Positions 8,813 to 17,009 of a stretch of DNA of 64,000 nucleotides are shown one piece after another. Position numbers and translations under genes: made by a program. The stretch comes from Brassicibacter mesophilus (GTDB lineage: Bacteria; Bacillota; Clostridia; Tissierellales; Proteiniboraceae). The stretch is taken from NCBI RefSeq assembly GCF_050433385.1, contig NZ_JBNPXI010000012.1, positions 1-64,000 of the forward strand, read 5' to 3'. Position 1 is the first letter of the stretch; every line of letters begins with the position of its first letter. A model generated the notes under the pieces. It did no database searches. It had not been told where the DNA came from and saw only the letters and a program-made list of their open reading frames with translations.

Positions 8813-9687
8813 TATTTTCCCTCCTTAACTAGTGATATCAGAATATCATCAAGACTTGTATTTTCTACTCTTATAGCATCTTTAATATTCATCTTTTTAG
8901 TATATTCCTGTAATTTATCCAATGAGTCTGTAACACCAGAAATGCCAAAATAGTTTTCTTCTGTTTCCTTTAAATATTTTCTAATATCATCTGAAACAGC
9001 ATCTTTTTTAATGTGCACTCTCTTCCAAGTAGACAATAATTTTTCTTTCTCTGCAGCTAATAATATTTTCCCATTAACAATATATGTCACATAGTCTGCA
9101 ATCTTCTCAATATCTTCAGTAATATGAGATGATAGAAGTATTGATTTCTTTTCGTCTTGGATAAATTGTAAAAGTATATCAAGAATTTCGCTTCTTATGA
9201 CTGGATCAACTCCTGAAGTAGGTTCATCTAATAAAAGGAGTTCAGGTTCATGTGCCAAAGCCAAAGCTATAGTTAACTTTACCCTCATCCCCTTAGACAG
9301 TTCTTTTATTTTTTTTGTTCTGCTAACTTCAAATTTCTCAATCAAGCTATTAAATTTTTCTTTATTCCAGTTTTTATAATATTGAGAAAAGAATTTTTCA
9401 GTCCATTTGACACTCATATCTTGATAAAAAAATTGCTGTTCACCTACATACCCTATCTTGTTCTTTATTTGCTCTTCATTAGCTTTATAATCTAGTCCAA
9501 ATATTTTTATTTCGCCACTGTCATAGTTTATAAGATTCATTATAGATTTCATAACTGTCGATTTTCCTGCACCATTTGGACCTATTAAACCCATGATATA
9601 TCCTCTTTTAAGATTAAAGCTGACATCCTTTAACTTGAATTCTTTATATTCTTTTCTCAATTTACTGACTTCTAAAATATTATCCAT
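8812..9687 (-). CDS. ABC transporter ATP-binding protein (YtrB-like)
   Basis: The 291-residue ATPase shows Walker A ('GPNGAGKST', about residues 36-44), a signature variant ('ELSKGMRVKL'), Walker B with D-loop ('LLLLDEPTSGVDP') and the switch histidine ('LLSSHI'). The C-terminal 80 residues form the extra domain usual in exporter-type ATPases. It overlaps the upstream GntR gene and the downstream permease gene, so all three are translated as a coupled unit. Confidence 0.92.
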   Translation of the reverse strand: MDNILEVSKLRKEYKEFKLKDVSFNLKRGYIMGLIGPNGAGKSTVMKSIMNLINYDSGEIKIFGLDYKANEEQIKNKIGYVGEQQFFYQDMSVKWTEKFFSQYYKNWNKEKFNSLIEKFEVSRTKKIKELSKGMRVKLTIALALAHEPELLLLDEPTSGVDPVIRSEILDILLQFIQDEKKSILLSSHITEDIEKIADYVTYIVNGKILLAAEKEKLLSTWKRVHIKKDAVSDDIRKYLKETEENYFGISGVTDSLDKLQEYTKKMNIKDAIRVENTSLDDILISLVKEGK

Positions 9688-10060
9688 TTATGTCTCCCCC
9701 TATTTCATGTAATATTTTAATTAACTCATTTATATCAATATAATATTTATTAGCTTCATCAACTATCTCTTTCATTTTTTCCCTTATCTCTACCATCTTT
9801 TCACTCCTTAATTTATCTTTATTAATAGAGGTAACGTATGACCCTAAACCAGGTCTTGTTATGATATAACCTTCAGCCTCTAGATCCTGGTATGCTCGCT
9901 TGATAGTTATAACACTTGTCTTTAATTCATTAGCCATCATTCTAATAGACGGTAGTAATTCCCCTTCTTTCAATTCACTTGTAACAATAGCATTTATTAT
10001 TTGATCTTTAATCTGTTTATATAAAGGATCTGGATTACTATTTGATATGGAAATAAACAT
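9680..10060 (-). CDS. GntR-family transcriptional regulator (YtrA-like)
   Basis: The 126-residue protein is an N-terminal winged-helix domain ('DPLYKQIKDQIINAIV', 'LPSIRMMANELKTSVITIKRAYQDLEA', 'GYIITRPGLGSYV') followed by a short helical tail and no large ligand domain. This is the YtrA subfamily architecture. These repressors control the ABC genes they are encoded with, which here overlap its 3' end. The perfect 35-bp palindrome across the -10 region, 20 bases before the start, is the obvious operator. Confidence 0.92.
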   Translation of the reverse strand: MFISISNSNPDPLYKQIKDQIINAIVTSELKEGELLPSIRMMANELKTSVITIKRAYQDLEAEGYIITRPGLGSYVTSINKDKLRSEKMVEIREKMKEIVDEANKYYIDINELIKILHEIGGDING

Positions 10061-10079
10061 ATTTTCCTCCTCGTTCTGT

Positions 10080-10114
10080 GTATATAGTATATATACAGTA
10101 TATATACTATATAC
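10080..10114. promoter_or_regulatory. 35-bp perfect palindromic operator
   Basis: Arms of 17 bases (GTATATAGTATATATAC and its complement) surround a single A. It covers the -10 element of the regulator's promoter, so a bound GntR repressor would block RNA polymerase. YtrA-type repressors are known to bind AT-rich inverted repeats in their own promoter; that this one binds here is inference. Confidence 0.7.
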
Positions 10115-10125
10115 GCTTTAGTCAA
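10097..10125 (-). promoter_or_regulatory. Sigma-A promoter of the GntR-ABC operon
   Basis: On the minus strand TTGACT (10120-10125) is separated by 17 bases from TATACT (10097-10102). The -10 box lies inside the 35-bp palindrome, so the promoter and operator overlap. Confidence 0.7.
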
Positions 10126-10385
10126 TATACAATTCAATTTTTAATTACTATTTTTATCATGGTTATCTTGATATTCAGTTCTAATTTTAGAAGTGTACTT
10201 GAATATAAATGAAGAAACAATATAACGATTATTAGGTTTTTCTATGAAAACTTGGAAAAAGAAACTTAAAAATCTGTTAAGAAATCTGAATGTTCCATTT
10301 TATACATTTAATTTTAAGTTTTAATGATATATATCTATGTGATAATATTAAAGCAAACACAACATATTAATTTAGGAGGTTTATT

Positions 10386-10658
10386 ATGGATATTAAAATT
10401 TTAGAAGAGGTCTGTTGAGGTGGAAGCAAATTAGCGCCCATCGTAGATGCGGCTTTACAACAATTGAAACTAAATTATAAATTTGAAATAGTAGCAAAGC
10501 GCCAAGAAATACTAAAATATGGCGTTACTAAAACCCCCTCTTTAGTAATAAACGGAGTTGTAGTACTTGAAGGAAAGGTTCCATCAATTTTAGAAATGCC
10601 TGATATACTATTAAATGCATTTAAGCAAGCTAAAGAACCTCCAGAAGTGTCTAAATAA
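10386..10658 (+). CDS. Selenocysteine-containing thioredoxin-like protein (Cys-Sec pair)
   Basis: The reading frame from ATG 10386 (after TTAGGAGG) to the stop at 10656-10658 encodes 90 residues if the UGA at 10416-10418 is read as selenocysteine. The redox centre becomes V-C-U-G-G-S (Cys10-Sec11). Downstream, 'GVTKTPSLVINGVVV' carries the cis-proline motif of the small thioredoxin_3 ('redox-active disulfide protein 2') family, which normally has C-x-x-C or C-C near residue 11. About 20 bases past the UGA, CATC-GTA-GATG forms a hairpin with GU in its loop, as expected for a bacterial SECIS. It is probably a cytoplasmic thiol or seleno redox protein. Without recoding the product would be a 10-residue peptide. 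Confidence 0.85.
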
Positions 10659-10784
10659 GTCACTGCTGAAGGCTCTTTTTTGATTCTTTTATATAGAATA
10701 TAAAGGGGTTGTCTCAAAATAAAATTTTGTGGCAGTTCCTTTATGCAAGTACTTTATTTCAATTCTCTGTTTTTGTTATCCACG

Positions 10785-12203
10785 CTAAAATTTCTTTCTA
10801 TTTATACTTCCCCATTTATTTTTCTTATATTTATATCCGAAAAATGCTTTAAATCTCCACCAAGAAGTAAGCTGTCTATATCCAAAATTTTCTAATACGC
10901 TGTATAATACTAGTTTCAGGAAATCACTTATATTTTCATATCTTCTAAAAGAATATTCTTCAAGTAATATTGAGCCTAATGAGATAAATATACCATATAG
11001 TACTGCTGCGATAAAAAATAGTATTGCAAACTCTCCATTTAATATTCCAAAAACAAAAGATAATATAACAGTTATATAGCCAGTAATTTCTACAAATGGA
11101 CCAAACATTTCAAAAAACCAATAATAAGGCACAATAACCATTCCTAAAAAACCATATCGAGGATTAAACAGCATTTTCCAATGTGTTAATAATGAATCTA
11201 TCAAACCCCTGTGCCACCTTATTCTTTGATTTGACAGCGATTTTAAATCTTCTGGTCCCTGTGTCCAGCATACTGGGTCTGGTATAAACACAACTTTATA
11301 CTTTCTTTTTTGCCTCTTCATATAATCATGTATCTTTACTACAAGCTCCATGTCTTCTCCAATAGTATCTACTGTATATCCACCAACTTGTTGCGCAATA
11401 TTTTTTTTAAATACACCGAATGCTCCTGATACTATCATTAACCCATTTAATTCACTCCAACCTACTCTTCCTGATAAAAAGGCTCTTATATACTCGACAG
11501 TCTGAAAAACTGCTAGTCCACTTTTTGATAGCCCAATTTCTTCAATAAAACCCTTCTTAATAGTTGAACCATTTGCTATTCTTACGATCCCTCCTGCAGC
11601 AACAACTCTTATAGGATCCTCCACAAACGGTCTAACTATTCTCACAAGAGAATTTTTTTCTAAAATAGAATCAGCATCAATAGCTGTAAACAGAGGAAAC
11701 TTTGCTATATTTATTCCTGCATTTAACGCATCAGATTTTCCACCATTTTCCTTATCAACAACTATTAGATTATCAAAAACAGAAGAAATATATATTTCTC
11801 TTATTGGTTCTGTGTTTAATACTTTTTCATATATCATATCTATTTTTTCTAACTTAAATGTATCTATAAGTTTGATCAAAGAATTATCCTTAGAACCATC
11901 ATTTATAACTATCACTTCAAATTCTGAATACTCAAGGCTTAATAGGGAGTTAATATTTTCTACAATCGTACTTTCTTCATTATAGCAAGGTACAAGTACA
12001 GAAATTGGAGGAATAAAATCAGAAGACAGCATATCATAATATGAACCATACTTTATTCTTTTTAAGTGAATAAATATTCCCCAGAATGATAGAAATAAAA
12101 TAAATGTATATATAATATTTAAAAAAGTAAGATATCCTAGTACAAAACGATTATACTTAGTTATAATATCAATTAATATTGTTTGCCAGTTCACAATCTC
12201 CAC
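10785..12203 (-). CDS. Membrane glycosyltransferase, family 2 (polysaccharide synthase-like)
   Basis: The 472-residue protein has one N-terminal membrane segment (about 20-42), then a processive GT2 domain: 'SVLVPCYNEESTI', a D-x-D-like 'AIDADS', the acceptor motif 'GEDMELVV' and the 'QRIRWHRG' motif of processive synthases. Three to four C-terminal membrane segments follow. It resembles synthases of beta-linked polysaccharides that polymerise and extrude the chain. It overlaps the upstream HEAT-repeat gene by 35 bases and follows a glycoside-hydrolase-like gene, which suggests a small exopolysaccharide operon. The true start may be the GTG at 12194. Confidence 0.86.
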   Translation of the reverse strand: MEIVNWQTILIDIITKYNRFVLGYLTFLNIIYTFILFLSFWGIFIHLKRIKYGSYYDMLSSDFIPPISVLVPCYNEESTIVENINSLLSLEYSEFEVIVINDGSKDNSLIKLIDTFKLEKIDMIYEKVLNTEPIREIYISSVFDNLIVVDKENGGKSDALNAGINIAKFPLFTAIDADSILEKNSLVRIVRPFVEDPIRVVAAGGIVRIANGSTIKKGFIEEIGLSKSGLAVFQTVEYIRAFLSGRVGWSELNGLMIVSGAFGVFKKNIAQQVGGYTVDTIGEDMELVVKIHDYMKRQKRKYKVVFIPDPVCWTQGPEDLKSLSNQRIRWHRGLIDSLLTHWKMLFNPRYGFLGMVIVPYYWFFEMFGPFVEITGYITVILSFVFGILNGEFAILFFIAAVLYGIFISLGSILLEEYSFRRYENISDFLKLVLYSVLENFGYRQLTSWWRFKAFFGYKYKKNKWGSINRKKF

Positions 12204-13338
12204 CTACACTTCTTGTAAGCTTATATTTTTCAATGTTCGAATAAGCCTTTTCTAATAAACTTTTGTTTCCCAAGCCATCTATTGCTAATTGATTAAACAT
12301 CAGTTCCTTTTGTAATACTTGCCAAGCCATATCCTGAGCAAACTTATCATCACTAAACAACATACACGATAGCATAAAGATGCCATTCTCTCCATGTATA
12401 GCTAGACTATTGCCAGCATTATATCTTACTCTCCATCTTGAGTCCTTCATTAACTTAACAAGTATTTTAGTAGAATCAATATTTCTAAAGTTTGATAAAG
12501 CCCTTGCTAAAAATGATCGTACTTCCCAACTATAGTCATTGTATTTATTTAAGATCATTTTTGTATACTCAAAATCACCAATATCACCAATTTCATTGCT
12601 CGCTTTAAGAGCAGCTATCCTAATTTCTTTATCTTCATTGCTTAAATATTTTTTTATATAAGGAACAATCCTATAATCTTTGCGTTTTGCTAAAGCTTCA
12701 AGACCTATTATAATATACTCCTTACAATCTCCATCTATTTTTTTTTGTAGTACTGAGTATATATCTTGATTAATGCCATCAATCATATCTAGAATACGTT
12801 TGTAGTTTTTTTGTTCATTGTTAGTTAAACATTTAATAACATATTCTAAATGCTGCGCTCCAGTTATTCTAATTATTGCCTCTCCACTTTTAAACTGTAT
12901 TTCTTTATTTTTTGATTCCAGTTTTTCAAGTAATATTGGTACAGCATTTTCGTATTTAAGTATACCTAGTCTATGTGCAGCTGTAGCCTGACTCCACCAG
13001 TTCCTTTTTTTTATCTCATGCATCTGCTTTTCTACTATACCTGACTCATAAGCTACTTCAATAATAGCCTGTTTCATGTCTCCTTTTGAATAGGTTAAAT
13101 ATTCAAATATTATTTCTTCCATCAAGTTCATTTCAAATCTACTTAAGTTCTTAGATATTTTCATCTTTCCATTTTGATGTAAATACTTTTCGATTCGATC
13201 AACAAATAAGTCTCTCTTCTCTCTTTTTATATTACTCTGTATTTTTTTTATGATTTTCCTTGACAATAAGAAAATGAACAGCAAACTGTCAATAATAAAA
13301 AAAACAAGAATTGTATAGTAAATAACTGTTTTAAGCAT
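12169..13338 (-). CDS. Membrane-anchored HEAT-repeat protein
   Basis: The 389-residue protein has an N-terminal membrane anchor (about residues 5-25) and then a helical body with HEAT/PBS-type repeats. Examples are 'AAHRLGILKYENAVPILLEKL', 'IRIAALKASNEIGDIGDFEYT' and 'WRVRYNAGNSLAIHGENGI'. HEAT proteins are scaffolds without catalytic residues. Lying between a polysaccharide synthase and a glycosidase-like protein, it probably helps assemble or regulate the synthase at the membrane. That role is inferred from context only. Confidence 0.78.
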   Translation of the reverse strand: MLKTVIYYTILVFFIIDSLLFIFLLSRKIIKKIQSNIKREKRDLFVDRIEKYLHQNGKMKISKNLSRFEMNLMEEIIFEYLTYSKGDMKQAIIEVAYESGIVEKQMHEIKKRNWWSQATAAHRLGILKYENAVPILLEKLESKNKEIQFKSGEAIIRITGAQHLEYVIKCLTNNEQKNYKRILDMIDGINQDIYSVLQKKIDGDCKEYIIIGLEALAKRKDYRIVPYIKKYLSNEDKEIRIAALKASNEIGDIGDFEYTKMILNKYNDYSWEVRSFLARALSNFRNIDSTKILVKLMKDSRWRVRYNAGNSLAIHGENGIFMLSCMLFSDDKFAQDMAWQVLQKELMFNQLAIDGLGNKSLLEKAYSNIEKYKLTRSVGGDCELANNIN

Positions 13339-13441
13339 TTTCTCACCTTTTAGTAGTATTGTATTTCTAATATTTTTGTTAGATAAAATCTTAGAGAGAT
13401 TTCATTATCTACAACTAAGACTTTAGCCATATTCATTTCCC

Positions 13442-16400
13442 TTAGTTAAATTTCTCAAATAGATCCTTGATAATATAATAAGACTTTTTTAGTCTTTCAT
13501 GATAAGTAGGCACATCCCAAGATTCCCAACTATATAGAAATAAACTTTCAGAGTATATTTTTTCTCCTTTTATCATCGGTAAAGAATCTGTGATATTCAT
13601 TTCTTTTCCAGTAACAGTAGCCTCTCCGTTTTTATCTGGCTTAAATGTTAATGCACCTATATGAAACCCCTCAGTAATTTCACTACTACTTATTCCTTGA
13701 CTCCAAATATCTCCCATAACTTCTCTCGAACTAGGGTCTTTTACATTGAGTAACAACCAAGGAATTCTTATCTCAATAGTATTATTCTTTTCACTTACAT
13801 AAAAATCTGCGAGAGAATTATATTCATTAGAATCTGGATCACCTATTCCCATCATTAGCCTTCCTGTTTCATATTTTTCAAAAGGAATATATTGAGATTT
13901 GTTTGGTATAAACAAACCTTTGTTTAAAGCAAGTTCAATTTTGTGATATATCCCATTGTCTTTTTTTGAGGCATAATCATTTTTAGGAATCATATTCAGC
14001 TTTTCTGCATATTGGTAATAAAAGGTATCATAATAACTATCAATTAATACTCTTGAGTTGTCTTTTCCATTAAGCTGAATAATAAAGTCAACTCCTGCAT
14101 CTGATTTTACATTTGTATTAAATGGTAATGTAGTATTTCCTTGATTCTTTTTTGAATCAATGAATATGAGAGTATTCATTTTCTCCCAATCTACTTTATC
14201 TCCCAAATCCTTATAGTCTATTCTAAGATATAGATATCTTTCGTCACTTGTAGCAAACATTTTTTCTAGATTTCTTCCTTCATCATAACCATCGTAAAAA
14301 CTATGATAATTCGGCTGATTTTGACTTTCATAAGCTTTTATTGATCCATTACCTTCCCATTCATCTATATTCCCATCTATTTTAACCTTTAAACTAGCTC
14401 CTGGATCAAAGCTAAGAAGTCCAAATTGTTGTTCATTTGTCTGTGCATTTGACCACATTGGTCTTCTATCAGGATTATCATAATCCATAGTATTCCATGT
14501 TCTCTTAAACCACTCATCTTGCCAAGTGAATATTAGTCCTCCTGCATATCCCTCATCAACTATGTTGTTAAATAGCTTTGCATCTATTTCTCCTTGTTTT
14601 TTCTCTGAGTTAAAACCTTGATTCATATCATAAACATTTTTATGTGTTAATCCTCTTGAAGCTGGTATCCCAAACTCAGCAACTAAAACTGGTATTTTAT
14701 GCTGTTCTATTAAATCTTTAAGATACCCAGCATAAGTATTCTTCACACCATTTTTATCCTCATATTGAAGATACTTATCCTCATAATTCATAAAATCAGG
14801 ATAGTATGGATATATATGATACGAAGCAAACAGACCTGTATACAAATTATCTTTAGCATAGATATTGTTCGGGTTAACACTTACTAAATCTTCATTTTCC
14901 AACGGCTCAGCTGGATGAGATAGTAAGTCAGTAGTCACCCAGTTAGTGAAACTCATAGGTCTTTGCCAATTATATTTCTCAGTTTCATAACCTACTGTAT
15001 AATCAATCATTTCAGCTAACCATATCTCAAAAGGTGACGCTTCTTTAGTATAAACATACTGTCCTTGATAATCTTTTAATTCTGAGTTCTTCTCATTAGT
15101 ACTATTAACCATATGAGGATCCCACTCTATTCCTAAAATCCATCCTATTACATATTTAGAAATATCATACCTATAAACACCTGACGCATGTCCTCTTCTT
15201 TCCTTGATTATTGCATTTCCATGTATCACATCAACAATATTTTTTATTTCCTGCTTGAATTCTGTTTCATTTACCTGCTCAAAAGCATTTTGTGATTTTA
15301 CAAGCTCTTCTTCATTTATCCACACCCCATGAAATAAATAAAGGGGTTTGTCAGATGTCATATTATACTCATAAAAAGCTTCATAAAATGCTGGTGGATG
15401 AAGTGTATATACTCTTATAGCATTTGCATTCATTTCCCCGATATAATTGAACCATCTTAGGTACTCATCTTTTGATATAGCTGTCTCTCCAGGGAAGTAT
15501 CCAGGTTTCGCAATTCCCATATTTACACCTTTTATCAGTGTATCCTCCCATTCACCGTTAACCATAATTTGAAGCTTATCATTACCAGCCTTTGCGTTAA
15601 TTTTAACTCCGTCTTTTTCATCAACCTCAATAGTCGTTTTCACTTTATGATCCTTAGTAGATGCTTCCTTCAAAATCTTTTCAATCATAGGCACATATAC
15701 CTTCCAATAAAATGCATCTTCGCTCTGTTTTGTATCAATAGTTGTGTATTTTTTTATCTTTGACAGTCCTAAGACTTTATAAAACCTGGGCACTTTGTTG
15801 ATATCACTAAAATCTCCAGCAAAGTAATATGTAGTAAAGGCTCTGTTGTTGTTTTTAATAACTGCTGGAAAAATCGTCGGTAGCTTTTCTCGGCTAAGTT
15901 TCTCTTCTCCTTGCTGAGTTAAATCAATACGATAAGAAGCCAATTCAATTCCATTATTTCTAGGTTCTACTACATCAAACCAATAATTATAGTGCACACT
16001 TTTATTTATGCCAAACAATTCTTTACCTTTATCATTAAACTCTATTTGACATCCGTCTTTTCCAGTATCTTTTCCTTCTTCAAGTACTATTAATCTATTT
16101 TCTTCATTAACAAAAACAAATCCTGCTCCATTAAAACTCCATTTTTTATTATATTGTTTTTCAAAATTTCTAGCTGTCCATTCAGGTATTTCAACATCTC
16201 TTGACAAATCATTAAAATATCTTCCTATCCAACCTGTCCACTCTAGCCCCAAAAGATTATACATTTCTTTTCTAGCGTTAATATCAGTTGGACTTCCAAA
16301 GGTATTAAATTCAGCTACCAAAGTAGAACCATTTCTATACATGGTTTCCTTAATAGTTTCTACTTCCTCTTCAGTCAATCCGCCATATATGAGCTTAGAT

Positions 16401-16774
16401 TTTTCACCTCTATCAATATCGTCATAATATTCATCCTCATATACTCCATATGTATCTGCCAAATATATGAAATCAGTATTCTCTAATGTTTTAGGCAATT
16501 TATTTACTTCAAAATCTTTATTTTCTTTTGGGAAAAAACCATAATAGTCAGTATTATATCTATATGGAAGCTTCTTTTCACCATGTGTATATTTTAGGCT
16601 GTTAAGAACCCACATTAATCCCTTGTGCTCTCTATAAGAAATATCTGGAACTGTTTTATCTATGATAACAACATTTAATGTTTTATTCTTTATTATAGTC
16701 CAACCTAATATCGATGAACTAACTATTAAAGCTAATCCTAGTAATATAGCTATTTTTTTTATAGATCTCAACAT
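13442..16774 (-). CDS. Large membrane-anchored glycoside-hydrolase-like protein
   Basis: This 1110-residue protein has an N-terminal membrane anchor (about residues 7-27). A first domain of about 350 residues contains GATase-like elements ('TYGVYEDEYYDDIDRG', 'LVAEFNTFGS'). A central (beta/alpha)8-type domain is suggested by 'NANAIRVYTLHPP', 'GWILGIEWDP', 'VLVAEFGIP' and 'FTWQDEWFKRTW'. The C-terminal part (about residues 800-1110) looks beta-rich and carbohydrate-binding-like. The acidic residues in 'GIEWDP' and 'VAEFG' fit the acid/base and nucleophile of retaining family GH2/GH5-type enzymes, but I cannot assign a family. With the adjacent GT2 and HEAT genes it likely processes an extracellular polysaccharide. 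Confidence 0.72.
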   Translation of the reverse strand: MLRSIKKIAILLGLALIVSSSILGWTIIKNKTLNVVIIDKTVPDISYREHKGLMWVLNSLKYTHGEKKLPYRYNTDYYGFFPKENKDFEVNKLPKTLENTDFIYLADTYGVYEDEYYDDIDRGEKSKLIYGGLTEEEVETIKETMYRNGSTLVAEFNTFGSPTDINARKEMYNLLGLEWTGWIGRYFNDLSRDVEIPEWTARNFEKQYNKKWSFNGAGFVFVNEENRLIVLEEGKDTGKDGCQIEFNDKGKELFGINKSVHYNYWFDVVEPRNNGIELASYRIDLTQQGEEKLSREKLPTIFPAVIKNNNRAFTTYYFAGDFSDINKVPRFYKVLGLSKIKKYTTIDTKQSEDAFYWKVYVPMIEKILKEASTKDHKVKTTIEVDEKDGVKINAKAGNDKLQIMVNGEWEDTLIKGVNMGIAKPGYFPGETAISKDEYLRWFNYIGEMNANAIRVYTLHPPAFYEAFYEYNMTSDKPLYLFHGVWINEEELVKSQNAFEQVNETEFKQEIKNIVDVIHGNAIIKERRGHASGVYRYDISKYVIGWILGIEWDPHMVNSTNEKNSELKDYQGQYVYTKEASPFEIWLAEMIDYTVGYETEKYNWQRPMSFTNWVTTDLLSHPAEPLENEDLVSVNPNNIYAKDNLYTGLFASYHIYPYYPDFMNYEDKYLQYEDKNGVKNTYAGYLKDLIEQHKIPVLVAEFGIPASRGLTHKNVYDMNQGFNSEKKQGEIDAKLFNNIVDEGYAGGLIFTWQDEWFKRTWNTMDYDNPDRRPMWSNAQTNEQQFGLLSFDPGASLKVKIDGNIDEWEGNGSIKAYESQNQPNYHSFYDGYDEGRNLEKMFATSDERYLYLRIDYKDLGDKVDWEKMNTLIFIDSKKNQGNTTLPFNTNVKSDAGVDFIIQLNGKDNSRVLIDSYYDTFYYQYAEKLNMIPKNDYASKKDNGIYHKIELALNKGLFIPNKSQYIPFEKYETGRLMMGIGDPDSNEYNSLADFYVSEKNNTIEIRIPWLLLNVKDPSSREVMGDIWSQGISSSEITEGFHIGALTFKPDKNGEATVTGKEMNITDSLPMIKGEKIYSESLFLYSWESWDVPTYHERLKKSYYIIKDLFEKFN

Positions 16775-16800
16775 ATAACCATCAACCCCTGTACATAATG

Positions 16801-16912
16801 TAAAAAAGGCTTCTATTCAAGTATTAATATAATAAGGAAGCCTTTTATGAAACCCATTTAGCAGAAATATTATTTTAAAGAAAACTAAAACTTTCATATG
16901 GGTTATAAAAAT
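16801..16912 (+). repeat. Double-hairpin interspersed repeat, copy 1
   Basis: This is one of three related copies in the window. It starts AAAAAAGGCTTCT, continues to AAGCCTTTTATGAAACCCAT, and ends AACTTTCATATGGGTTATAAAAA. Two nested stems are visible: AAGGCTTC/GAAGCCTT and AACCCAT/ATGGGTT. It lies between the glycosidase-like gene and the terminator of the Bat-like operon. It has no coding capacity and no transposase. Confidence 0.7.
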
Positions 16913-16980
16913 TTGTTTGCATTATCATTATATATTTTATTTCCCAATTTTAACAGATATTTTAATTATCACATAAATAT

Positions 16981-17009
16981 AAAAGCTAAGTCAACCTAAC
17001 TTAGCTTTT
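16981..17009 (-). terminator. Terminator of the MoxR/VWA operon
   Basis: AAAAGCTAAGT and ACTTAGCTTTT form an 11-bp perfect stem with a 7-base loop. The stop codon of the last VWA gene is inside the 5' arm, so termination follows translation immediately. On the minus strand the stem is followed by TATATTTATG. Confidence 0.75.
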
